From JARYMI01 sp964550915 (GTDB lineage: Bacteria; Acidobacteriota; Aminicenantia; Aminicenantales; UBA8522): a stretch of 8,409 nucleotides of DNA. Below are positions 1-6,696 of this stretch, in pieces. Both the position numbers and the translations under genes were made by a program. The DNA lies in the NCBI GenBank assembly GCA_964550915.1, contig CAZKBY010000121.1:1-8409 (forward strand), read 5' to 3'. The notes beneath the pieces were generated by a model that saw only the letters and a program-made list of their open reading frames with translations, had not been told where the DNA came from and ran no database searches. How positions within the stretch are numbered: the stretch's first letter is position 1; the number at the start of each line of letters is the position of its first letter.

Positions 1-16
1 GCCTGGGAAAAAATTG

Positions 17-45
17 TTGACTTTCTCTATCGATAGAGCTATAGT
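17..45 (+). promoter_or_regulatory. sigma70-like promoter of the vapBC-hydrolase operon
   Basis: A -35 box TTGACT (17-22) is followed after exactly 17 bases by a -10 box TATAGT (40-45). Each differs from consensus at one position. Transcription would start near base 52, leaving a leader of about 24 bases before the antitoxin ATG. The spacer contains a perfect 14-bp palindrome, so the promoter is probably controlled by a protein bound there. No experimental start is known. Confidence 0.7.
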
Positions 46-77
46 ATTATAAATATTTATCGATAGAGAAATAGTAT
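25..77 (+). promoter_or_regulatory. probable TA autoregulatory operator (two direct repeats plus palindrome)
   Basis: TATCGATAGAGCTATAGTAT at 28-47 recurs at 58-77 with only two changes. The two copies are 30 bp apart, about three helical turns, so both would face the same side of the DNA. The first copy lies inside the palindrome CTCTATCGATAGAG (25-38) and covers the -10 box; the second covers the ribosome-binding region and the start codon. VapB antitoxins usually repress their own operons, alone or with VapC, so this is the expected binding site. The binding itself is inferred. Confidence 0.6.
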
Positions 78-282
78 GGAATTTGTAAGGATATCACCCA
101 AATATCAGGTCGTCATCCCAAAAAAAGTGAGGCGGTCGCTCAAACTCAAGCCCGGTCAGAGAATGCAGGTGATCCCCTTCCAGGGCCGTGTCGAACTCAT
201 CCCGGAGCGCAAGATCAGCGAGATGAGAGGTTTCCTCAAGGGCATCAGCACCGACGTTGCCCGCGAAGAGGACAGGGAATGA
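76..282 (+). CDS. vapB: AbrB/SpoVT-fold antitoxin (VapB/MazE type)
   Basis: A 68-residue protein that should neutralise the PIN toxin encoded directly after it and bind the operon promoter. Residues about 4-44 match the swapped-hairpin AbrB fold: a beta strand ending in SPKYQVVIPKKVRR, the basic turn typical of DNA-binding AbrB proteins, then LKLKPGQRMQVIP and a final strand VELIPER. The last 20 or so residues, charged and rich in Glu/Asp/Arg, would be the toxin-binding tail. The ATG is preceded by a weak SD, AGAGA (65-69), six bases upstream. Its last bases overlap the toxin start in an ATGA arrangement, which indicates translational coupling. The family is clear; whether to call it VapB or MazE rests on the PIN partner. 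Confidence 0.85.
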   Translation: MEFVRISPKYQVVIPKKVRRSLKLKPGQRMQVIPFQGRVELIPERKISEMRGFLKGISTDVAREEDRE

Positions 283-659
283 ATATCGTAGACTCCTCGG
301 GCTGGCTTGAGTACTTGTCCGACGGCCCGAATGCCGCTGCTTTCGAAAAAGCGTTGATGAATGTCGATGCTCTCCTCGTTCCGACGCTCTGTCTCCATGA
401 GGTCTTTAAGATCGTCCTCCGCGAGCGCGGCGAGAACAGTGCTCTCGAGGTCGTTGCCTTAATGCAGCAGGCTAAAACGGTAGATTTAACTCCGGAAATT
501 GCCCTACTGGCTGCCCGGATCAGCCTCGACTTCAAGATCCCCATGGCTGACAGCATCATCTTGGCTACGGGAAACCTCTATGAGGCGACGATCTGGACTC
601 AAGATGTGCACTTCAAGAATGTCAAAGGCGCAAAATACATGCCCGCCGCAAAAAAATAA
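279..659 (+). CDS. vapC: PIN-domain ribonuclease toxin, VapC family
   Basis: A 126-residue PIN-domain protein, normal length for a VapC toxin. VapC proteins are Mg2+/Mn2+-dependent RNases that cut tRNA or rRNA and stop growth unless bound by VapB. The acidic quartet is present: Asp5 in the opening NIVDSSGWLEYL, Glu41 in CLHEVFK, Asp91 in MADSIILATG, and Asp109 in WTQDVHF. Nothing suggests inactivation. The ATG lies within the antitoxin's last codons, with AAGAGG (266-271) seven bases upstream as SD. The stop codon TAA (657-659) overlaps the SD of the next gene, so the toxin and the serine hydrolase are probably on one transcript. The RNA target cannot be read from the sequence. Confidence 0.88.
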   Translation: MNIVDSSGWLEYLSDGPNAAAFEKALMNVDALLVPTLCLHEVFKIVLRERGENSALEVVALMQQAKTVDLTPEIALLAARISLDFKIPMADSIILATGNLYEATIWTQDVHFKNVKGAKYMPAAKK

Positions 660-670
660 GGAGGTCACGA

Positions 671-2170
671 ATGGGAGCAACGCAGGATTTGAGGGATAAG
701 ATTTTTCTTTCCAGTTTACTGTCAGCGGTGGTCATCTTTGCAGCCTGGGCCAGTCTCGCAGCCGGGGAAACGCAGGTTCCGAAGGTTAGGCCGGCTGCGG
801 TTGACTTTTTCAATATCCCGGAGGTCGAGGCCGCCTTCAAGGTCTTCGATGCCTGGGTCCGGGCGACCGCCGCTCAAAGAGAGCAGCCCGGACTTTCTAT
901 TGGCGTAATTTACGACCAGGACCTCATATGGGCTAAGGGGTACGGCTACGCCGACCTCGCCAAAAAAATCCCGGCCACGCCGGCCACAGTCTACCGCATT
1001 GCCTCGATCTCCAAGCTCTTCACCTCAACGGCGATCATGCAACTCCGTGACGCTGGCCAACTCCAGCTTGACGATCCTGTGACCAAGCACCTCCCCTGGT
1101 TTAGGGAGATCAAGAATGTTCATTCCGATGGACCGCTGATCACGATCCGCCACTTGATCACCCACACCTCCGGGCTGCCGCGCGAATCGCCCGTCTGCTA
1201 CTGGAACGACCTTAACTTCCCGTCGCGGGAGGAAATGATCCGGCTACTCGCCGAGCAAGAGACCGTCTACCCGGCCGAAACCGAGTGGAAATACTCGAAC
1301 TTAGCGCTGGCCATCGCCGGCGAAATTGTCGCCGCTGCGTCGGGCGAATCTTACCCACAATACATCGAGAATCACATCCTCAAACCCCTGGGTATGACTT
1401 CGACCCATGTCCTGCCCCTGCCTTCGACACCCAACCTGGCCACAGGTTACGGGAGGCGCGTGCCCGGCGAGCCGCGCGACGTCGAGCCTTTTGTCGACCT
1501 CCAGGGGCTGGCTGCCTGCGGCAACTTGGCTTCCACGGTTGAGGATCTGGCACGTTTCTTGAGCCTTCAGTTCCGCGACGGAGCGGCCGGGGGTGAGCAG
1601 ATTCTCAAGGGTTCGACTCTCCGCGAAATGCACCGCATCCAGTGGCTGCGGCCGGACTGGCAGAGCGGCCATGGACTCGGTTTTTCGATCCGGCGGGTGG
1701 CCGGACAGGTCCGCCTCGGACACGGCGGCAGCGTCCCCGGGCATCGCACCCAGGTTGAATTCGCGCCCGAGGACAAGATGGCCGTCATCGTCCTCGCCAA
1801 CGCCAACGATGGCGACCCCATGCGGTACGTCAACCAGGCCTGGACGATTTTAGGCCCGGTGTTGAAGCGAGCAACAGAGAAACCCAAGCCGGCACCCGAA
1901 CCCGATCCAGCCTGGGAGAAATACGTCGGCACGTACACCTGGAAGCACTCGGACGTGGAGATCATGATCATCAACGGCGAGCTCGCCATGGTTGTCCCCG
2001 AGGCGGACAATCCCTGGGAATCGCGCCTTATCCTGACGCCCGCCGGACCGCACACCTTCCGGATGAAGGGCGGCAGTTCGAGCGGCGAGCTGTTGCGGTT
2101 TGAGCTGGATAAGTCCGGTCAGGTGACCCGGGTTATCGCGGGCTCGTACTATTATCTGCGGAAGTCTTGA
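671..2170 (+). CDS. exported serine hydrolase, class C beta-lactamase / penicillin-binding-protein family
   Basis: A 499-residue secreted or periplasmic serine hydrolase. Residues 1-32 form a signal peptide (hydrophobic core about 12-30, cleavage probable near SLAAG). The catalytic domain, about 50-395, carries the family motifs: nucleophile Ser112 in SISK (Ser112-x-x-Lys115), Tyr208-Ser-Asn210 as the YxN motif, and His351-Gly-Gly353 in place of the KTG motif. HGG is usual in esterase- or DD-peptidase-like members rather than true AmpC enzymes. Residues about 416-499 (WEKYVGTYTW onward) form a small beta-rich C-terminal domain often found in these hydrolases. The substrate may be a peptidoglycan peptide, a D-amino-acid peptide or an ester; the sequence does not decide. 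The start is fixed by a strong SD, AAGGAGGT (658-665), five bases before ATG. It lies 11 bases after vapC in the same transcription unit, an unusual partner for a TA pair. Confidence 0.9.
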   Translation: MGATQDLRDKIFLSSLLSAVVIFAAWASLAAGETQVPKVRPAAVDFFNIPEVEAAFKVFDAWVRATAAQREQPGLSIGVIYDQDLIWAKGYGYADLAKKIPATPATVYRIASISKLFTSTAIMQLRDAGQLQLDDPVTKHLPWFREIKNVHSDGPLITIRHLITHTSGLPRESPVCYWNDLNFPSREEMIRLLAEQETVYPAETEWKYSNLALAIAGEIVAAASGESYPQYIENHILKPLGMTSTHVLPLPSTPNLATGYGRRVPGEPRDVEPFVDLQGLAACGNLASTVEDLARFLSLQFRDGAAGGEQILKGSTLREMHRIQWLRPDWQSGHGLGFSIRRVAGQVRLGHGGSVPGHRTQVEFAPEDKMAVIVLANANDGDPMRYVNQAWTILGPVLKRATEKPKPAPEPDPAWEKYVGTYTWKHSDVEIMIINGELAMVVPEADNPWESRLILTPAGPHTFRMKGGSSSGELLRFELDKSGQVTRVIAGSYYYLRKS

Positions 2171-2215
2171 GGATTCGCGAGCGCCTGAAAAAAGACCACC
2201 TTCGCTCGAATCTTC
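2169..2215 (+). terminator. hairpin at the end of the vapBC-hydrolase operon (possible 3' end)
   Basis: The left arm, starting inside the TGA stop (2169-2183, GAGGATTCG-CG-AGCG), can pair with CGCTCGAATCTTC (2203-2215). This gives a stem of about 13 pairs with a two-base bulge and one G-U pair; the loop is about 19 bases. No T-tract follows, so it is not a classical intrinsic terminator. It could still mark or protect the mRNA 3' end. Confidence 0.35.
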
Positions 2216-2251
2216 GTCAAATCCAGCTCTCTCTTAGCGCCCCAGCCGTTG

Positions 2252-2300
2252 ATACCCGGAGGAATGGTGGAGCGAAAGCGCTCGCAGGAAGAACGGGTAT
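2252..2300. repeat. nested inverted repeats in the hydrolase-phosphodiesterase gap
   Basis: ATACCCG (2252-2258) is perfectly complementary to CGGGTAT (2294-2300). Inside this pair, GAGCG (2270-2274) pairs with CGCTC (2279-2283) around an AAAG loop. The structure ends at the -35 region of the candidate promoter for the next gene. It may be a protein site or an RNA fold; the function is unknown. Confidence 0.35.
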
Positions 2301-2328
2301 TGCTTCCCCCTGGCTCGTTAGATAGAAT
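2300..2328 (+). promoter_or_regulatory. candidate promoter for the phosphodiesterase gene
   Basis: TTGCTT (2300-2305, only three matches to the -35 consensus), a 17-base spacer, and TAGAAT (2323-2328, five of six matches to the -10 consensus). Transcription would begin about 12 bases before the ATG. That would fit the absence of an SD, but the weak -35 box makes this tentative. Confidence 0.35.
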
Positions 2329-2346
2329 CATGATATTCGTCTCAGC

Positions 2347-4089
2347 ATGAAAAAATATATAAAGCTATGGATTCTGCCGCTTGTGCTTGTCTTTGTTTCG
2401 GCAGGGACAAACAAGCTCGCCCGCTCGGCCTGGGATAGTCTGGTTTATTTCAAAGCCCCTCAATTTGCTGTCGAGCCGGGCGGCAGGGCAGAGCCGATCA
2501 GCCGCGTTGTCGTCCTCGTGGTCGTGGATGGGCTGCGGGTCGATGCCTTCCACAAGATGGCGTACGTTTCGTCGCTCAAGGCAGAGGGAGCTTTTTTTAC
2601 TTTGAAAGTAGGACAGCCCTCGCTCACTTATCCCTGCAGCGCCACGATCGGTACGGGCGCCTGGCAGGAGGTGACCGGCGTCACGACCAACTGGTTTGAG
2701 GGGCCGCTCAAGCTGGATAGTATCTTCTCCCTGGCTAGGGATAGCGGGCTAACCGCAGCGATCGTGGCCGAAGAAGGATGGGGCAAGCTCTTCGGGCACC
2801 AGACAACGAGGGTTGAGGCGAGAAAATGGGAGGATGCTTACGTCACGTTTGATGAGGAGACTCTGAAAAAGGCGCTTGAGATTCTGGACAGCGTTCAGGG
2901 TGAAGGTTCGAGGAGCGAGTCCAAGAATGACCTTGGCGCTCCTCCAGCAGGGAGTTCAGGCGATGAGCTTGACAAACGTGCCCGCCTTCTCCTCCTCGTT
3001 CATTTCTTGGACACCGACAACGCTGGTCACGATTTTGGCGGAGCCAGCCCAGAATATCAGGGTTACGCAGACCGCATTGGAAGGCTCATCGAGAGCTTGC
3101 ACGGGGCGCTTCCAGATGATGCAACCCTCGTCATCACCGCTGACCACGGACAGATTGACCGCGGAGGTCATGGTGGCTGGGAAGACGTTGTCCTTCGCGT
3201 TCCCTTGCTCGTGCTGGGGAAATACATAAAGCCGGCGGATTACGGGGAGGCTGAGCAGGTGGACGTGGCACCCACTGTTGCGGCGCTGGCGGGACTTCCC
3301 GTGCCTCCCTACACGCAGGGACGGATCTTGACTGAGGCACTGGAGGGGGGCGCCCAGAATCAAGAGGTGCTCGTGCAGCTCGAGGAGCTTGTCATTAAAC
3401 AAAAGGAGACTTTCGCCAGAGCCTACCTTGGGGCCATTGGGGCGGATTTTGAAAAAACACGCCGAGAAGTAAGACTGCTGCCGTCGGAAGGCCGGGCCGA
3501 TTATTGGGACAGGGTCTTAGCCAGGGGAAAACAAGAGAAGATCAAGACGGAAAGGTTAAAGAACATCCCGCTCGCCCTCGCCGTCCTTCTTCTGCCTCTT
3601 CTGGCGTTCTGGCACTTCAAGAGGAAGCAGGGGCTCTCCTATGGGCGACCTTTCCTTGTCTCCTTGCTCTATTTCGCCTGTTATTACACGCTCTTTTTCG
3701 CCTCGGGCAAAAATATTTCATTGAGCTCCATCAACGATGAAGACTTGCTCCAGCGTTTTTTCAACGAGGTCATGTTGTACGCCGGGATAGCGGCGGTCGT
3801 CGCGGCGGTGGCACTCGCCGTGCTCGAGCGCCGGAAAACGAGGTATCAGGCGACTGAATCCGGAGTCATCCTTGTCGCCTGGATTGCTTACCTCATCGCC
3901 CTCCAGATAGACGTTTTTTTCCTCTGGAACGGCCCTCTCATCAGGTGGTATATCCCCAATATGCTCCTCGGGTTCAAGTATTATCTCGACATGATGACGC
4001 TCCTCGTCATCGGGCTGGCCTCACCCATTCTCCCTCTTATCTCCATGGCCGCCCATCAAATTTGTCAAATTTGGGGACGCCATACATAA
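2347..4089 (+). CDS. membrane-anchored NPP / GPI-EPT-like phosphodiesterase or phosphoethanolamine-type transferase
   Basis: A 580-residue membrane enzyme of the alkaline phosphatase superfamily (type I phosphodiesterase / nucleotide pyrophosphatase, also the fold of eukaryotic GPI ethanolamine-phosphate transferases). Residues 5-20 are a signal anchor. The catalytic domain, about 50-330, shows the full two-zinc site: Asp61 (VVVDGLR), nucleophile Thr94 (PSLTYPCSAT), Asp224 and His228 (DTDNAGHDFG), Asp266-His267 (TADHGQ) and His275 (GGHGG). A charged linker follows, then five membrane segments, about 407-424, 434-453, 476-494, 506-527 and 549-568. The catalytic part should face the periplasm and act on a lipid or glycan phosphodiester; the substrate is unknown. 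An in-frame TAG at 2323-2325 leaves this ATG as the first possible start, yet no SD is visible. The last five residues (WGRHT) and the TAA are encoded by a dispersed repeat, so the original C-terminus may have been lost or changed. Confidence 0.8.
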   Translation: MKKYIKLWILPLVLVFVSAGTNKLARSAWDSLVYFKAPQFAVEPGGRAEPISRVVVLVVVDGLRVDAFHKMAYVSSLKAEGAFFTLKVGQPSLTYPCSATIGTGAWQEVTGVTTNWFEGPLKLDSIFSLARDSGLTAAIVAEEGWGKLFGHQTTRVEARKWEDAYVTFDEETLKKALEILDSVQGEGSRSESKNDLGAPPAGSSGDELDKRARLLLLVHFLDTDNAGHDFGGASPEYQGYADRIGRLIESLHGALPDDATLVITADHGQIDRGGHGGWEDVVLRVPLLVLGKYIKPADYGEAEQVDVAPTVAALAGLPVPPYTQGRILTEALEGGAQNQEVLVQLEELVIKQKETFARAYLGAIGADFEKTRREVRLLPSEGRADYWDRVLARGKQEKIKTERLKNIPLALAVLLLPLLAFWHFKRKQGLSYGRPFLVSLLYFACYYTLFFASGKNISLSSINDEDLLQRFFNEVMLYAGIAAVVAAVALAVLERRKTRYQATESGVILVAWIAYLIALQIDVFFLWNGPLIRWYIPNMLLGFKYYLDMMTLLVIGLASPILPLISMAAHQICQIWGRHT

Positions 4090-4100
4090 TACACTAATTT
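4071..4100 (+). repeat. 3'-end repeat, copy A
   Basis: GGGGACG-C-CATACATAATACAC with an AT-rich tail, in the same direction as the gene it ends. It shares 19 straight bases (GCCATACATAATACACTAA) with copy C. It encodes the final residues and stop of the phosphodiesterase. Just before it lies a short tandem, CAAATTTG-T-CAAATTTG (4057-4073). CGCCAT (4078-4083) can also pair with ATGGCG (4104-4109). Confidence 0.75.
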
Positions 4101-4415
4101 TTCATGGCGGCAGCGTATCGCACCCGTTGCGTCCGCGCGGGGGAAAACGGGAAAATTGGAAAAATTGGCAGCACACCCGTTCACCTAATTCTTTTTCGCA
4201 AAGATAATCATTGATCTTTTCTGTCCGCCCGATCGCAGCCACCCAATCGTATTTGTCACGGACGTAACAGTTTTGTAACATAAAAAAATAATTTAGTGAA
4301 TTGCGTATACTGTCACCATTCCTTTATGCCGTCACCAAAATAACAAAGAATCACAAAATAATTGAGCATATAGTTTCCGTGTTTTATAATATTAGAAATT
4401 TGTAAGGAGGCGTGC
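4090..4415. other. 326-bp intergenic region upstream of the S9 peptidase
   Basis: I see no gene on either strand. The left end holds the tail of repeat copy A. The rest turns AT-rich and carries three GTCAC motifs (4255-4259, 4312-4316, 4331-4335; the last two extend to GTCACCA) and a GTAACA pair (4264-4269, 4275-4280), all possible regulator sites. The right end holds the peptidase promoter and SD. Confidence 0.6.
4362..4390 (+). promoter_or_regulatory. sigma70-like promoter of the S9 peptidase
   Basis: TTGAGC (4362-4367, four of six), a 17-base spacer, then a perfect TATAAT (4385-4390). Transcription from about 4397 would give a leader of about 20 bases containing the strong SD AAGGAGG (4404-4410), five bases before the ATG. 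The gene is therefore probably monocistronic. Confidence 0.7.
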
Positions 4416-6581
4416 ATGAAAAGATATAAAATCAAATCCTGGAAGACCTGGATCCTGGTCCTATCCTTGGTCCTGGTCTTCGGTCCGTGTAATCTTCTTG
4501 CTCAGGCGCAAGCCCAGGCGCCGGCCAAGGCGGCCAAGAGCGCGACCACGAAAGGCACGTTCACAATCGAGGATGTGCTAAGCGCTCCCTACCCGCTCCA
4601 CCTTGTCTCGGCCAAAAAAGCTGACCGCATAGCCTGGGTTTTCCACACCGAGGGCGCCAAGAACATCTGGACCGCGGCCGGCCCCGACTTTGTGCCCGTC
4701 ATGTTGACGAACTACGCCAGGGACGAGGTCTTCGAGATTCCGGACGTCGAGATCACGGATGATGGTTCCCTCATCGTCTATGTTCGCGGCGGAAACCCCA
4801 ACAGTCAGGGATGGGTCACAAACCCCACGAGCGACCCTGACGGCGTCGAGCAGGCCATCTGGGCGATCCGGACCAAGGGAGGAACTCCCTGGCGGGTCTG
4901 CGCCGGCAATAACCCGGTCCTCTCCCCTGACGGCAAATGGATCCTCGTGGTTAAAGACAACTTTATCTACCGCGTCGCCCTCCGCGACTCGAGCCCGTCC
5001 GGTGAACCGCCATCCCCCGAGTTGCTTTTTAAAGCCCAGGGTAGAAACGGCAATCCCCGCTGGTCGCCTGACGGGACCCGCATTGCCTTTGTCTCGAACC
5101 GCGAGGACCACAGCTTTGTCGGCGTCTTTGACCTCGCCAGCCGCAAAATCACCTGGATGGCCCCGAGCGTCGACCGCGACAGCGACCCGGTCTGGTCGCC
5201 CGACGGCAAGCGCATCGCCTTTTTCCGCCGGCCCGGCCGCCAGTACAATGAAGCCTTCGATTTCTTTAACCCTCCCAACGCGGCCATCTGGGTGGCCGAT
5301 GCCGCGTCCGGCCAGGCCAGGGAAATATGGAACCCGGCCGGTGCCGACCCCAAATACTACACCGTCCGCAACCTGATGTGGACCGCCAATGACCGCATCC
5401 TTTTCACCGCCGAGCACGACAACTGGAATCACATGTTTTCGCTCGCGCCGAGCGGCGGGGAGCCCGTCGACCTCACGCCGGGTGAGGCCGAAGTCGAGCA
5501 CTTCCACCTCTCGAGCGACGGGGCGACCCTCTTTTTCAGCAGCAACCTGGCCGACATCCACGGCCGTCACATCTGGAAAGTCGCCACAGCCGGCGGGAAA
5601 GCGGTGCAGTTGACCAAGGGCGCAACGATCGGCTGCTATCCCGTGGCCTTAGCTTCGGGAAAGGACGTCGCTTACATGTACGCCACTGCCAAGCACCCGA
5701 TGTCGATCGCTCTCGTGCCGGCTGGGGGCGGCGGTCAGTCCAGAGTCATCGCTCCGGCCAAACTCCCCGAAAAATTCCCGCTCGATGAACTCGTCGTGCC
5801 GGAACTCGTCATCGTCAAAGCCCCAGACGGCCTTGATATCCCCTGCCAGCTCTTCCTCCCCAAAGGCGCCAAGGCTGGCGACAAGCTGCCCGGCGTCGTC
5901 TACACGCACGGCGGCCCCATCCGCCAGATGCTCTTGGGATGGCACTATATGGAGTTTTACACCGAGGCTTACGGCATCAACCAGTATTTCGCCAGCCGCG
6001 GTTACGTCGTGATTTCTATCAACTTCCGGAGCGGCATCGGCTATGGCCGCGCCTTCCGCATGCCGCCTGACGCCGGCCGCCGCGGCGCTTCCGAATACCA
6101 GGATGTGGTGGCGGGAGCCAGGTACCTCCAGAGCCGGCCCGAGGTGGACCCTGAGAGGGTTGGACTTTGGGGACTATCCTACGGCGGACTTCTCACGGCC
6201 CAGGGACTGGCGCGCAACTCCGACATCTTTAAGGCGGGGGTTGACCTGGCTGGCGTCCATGACTGGTCAGCGCGAGGTGAAGGCCGCGCCGGGATGACGA
6301 TGAGTCCGGAGGATCGCAAGCGGGCCTTCGAATCCTCGCCGGTGGCCAGCGTCAAGACCTGGACGTCGCCCGTCCTTTTCATCCACGGCGACGACGACCG
6401 CAACGTCGACTTCTCCCAGACGGTCGACCTCGTCCAGAAGCTGCGGGCCAAGGGCGATGTGCATATCGAGCTCATCGTCCGGCCCGACGAGCCGCACGAA
6501 TTTCTCGTCTATCGGAGCCGCATGGACGCCTACAACGCTACCTTCGAATTCCTCGACAAGTTCATCGGCAAAAAGAAATAA
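4416..6581 (+). CDS. secreted S9-family serine peptidase (prolyl oligopeptidase / dipeptidyl aminopeptidase type)
   Basis: A 721-residue exported peptidase that likely trims peptides outside the cytoplasm. Residues 1-30 form a signal peptide, followed by an Ala/Gln/Lys-rich linker (AQAQAQAPAKAAK). Residues about 50-445 form a beta-propeller with PD40/TolB-like blades, for example NPRWSPDGTRIAF (213-225) and DPVWSPDGKRIAF (257-269). Residues about 465-718 are the alpha/beta-hydrolase domain: oxyanion motif THGGP (497-501), nucleophile Ser588 in GLSYGG, Asp661 in HGDDDRNV, and His694 in EPHEF. The triad and length match active S9 enzymes. The acidic N-terminal pair typical of DPP4 is not obvious, so aminopeptidase versus acylaminoacyl- or oligopeptidase activity is open. 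It has its own promoter, a strong SD and a repeat two bases after the stop. Confidence 0.92.
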   Translation: MKRYKIKSWKTWILVLSLVLVFGPCNLLAQAQAQAPAKAAKSATTKGTFTIEDVLSAPYPLHLVSAKKADRIAWVFHTEGAKNIWTAAGPDFVPVMLTNYARDEVFEIPDVEITDDGSLIVYVRGGNPNSQGWVTNPTSDPDGVEQAIWAIRTKGGTPWRVCAGNNPVLSPDGKWILVVKDNFIYRVALRDSSPSGEPPSPELLFKAQGRNGNPRWSPDGTRIAFVSNREDHSFVGVFDLASRKITWMAPSVDRDSDPVWSPDGKRIAFFRRPGRQYNEAFDFFNPPNAAIWVADAASGQAREIWNPAGADPKYYTVRNLMWTANDRILFTAEHDNWNHMFSLAPSGGEPVDLTPGEAEVEHFHLSSDGATLFFSSNLADIHGRHIWKVATAGGKAVQLTKGATIGCYPVALASGKDVAYMYATAKHPMSIALVPAGGGGQSRVIAPAKLPEKFPLDELVVPELVIVKAPDGLDIPCQLFLPKGAKAGDKLPGVVYTHGGPIRQMLLGWHYMEFYTEAYGINQYFASRGYVVISINFRSGIGYGRAFRMPPDAGRRGASEYQDVVAGARYLQSRPEVDPERVGLWGLSYGGLLTAQGLARNSDIFKAGVDLAGVHDWSARGEGRAGMTMSPEDRKRAFESSPVASVKTWTSPVLFIHGDDDRNVDFSQTVDLVQKLRAKGDVHIELIVRPDEPHEFLVYRSRMDAYNATFEFLDKFIGKKK

Positions 6582-6583
6582 AT

Positions 6584-6614
6584 TAGGGGGACGTCATACG
6601 TAATACACTTAATT
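6584..6614 (+). repeat. 3'-end repeat, copy B
   Basis: TAGGGGGACGTCATACGTAA followed by TACACTTAATT, beginning two bases after the peptidase TAA and in the same direction as that gene. It matches copy B' (opposite strand, 6666-6696) at 27 of 31 positions, so the two arms can form a long stem between the convergent peptidase and transposase genes. Confidence 0.85.
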
Positions 6615-6640
6615 CCATGTGATCCTAAAATAAATAAATT

Positions 6641-6657
6641 AATACGTCCCCAATTTT
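6641..6657 (-). repeat. partial GGGGACG repeat between copies B and B'
   Basis: On the minus strand this reads AAAATTGGGGACGTATT, like the start of the family (compare AAATTTGGGGACG at copy A), but it lacks the CATACGTAATACAC core. It sits in the loop of the B/B' inverted pair. It could be a degenerate or nested copy. Confidence 0.4.
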
Positions 6658-6665
6658 GGTGCCTT

Positions 6666-6696
6666 AATTTTGTGTATTACGTATGCTGTCCCCCTA
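6666..6696 (-). repeat. 3'-end repeat, copy B' (ends the transposase gene)
   Basis: On the minus strand it begins TAGGGGGACAGCATACGTAA. Its first three bases are the TAG stop codon of the transposase. It is the right arm of the inverted pair with copy B; paired REP arms of this kind are called REPINs in other bacteria. Confidence 0.85.

Noticed and set aside
4416..4505. Lipoprotein signal (Cys25) in the S9 peptidase
   Set aside because: The residues before the cysteine are Phe-Gly-Pro, which do not fit a lipobox; an ordinary signal peptide with cleavage in the AQAQA region is more likely.
4578..5570. Long open frame on the minus strand (330 codons) inside the S9 peptidase
   Set aside because: It lies wholly antisense to a well-supported gene, and its Val/Gly/Asp/Arg-rich composition is that of a GC-driven shadow frame; there is no domain signature.
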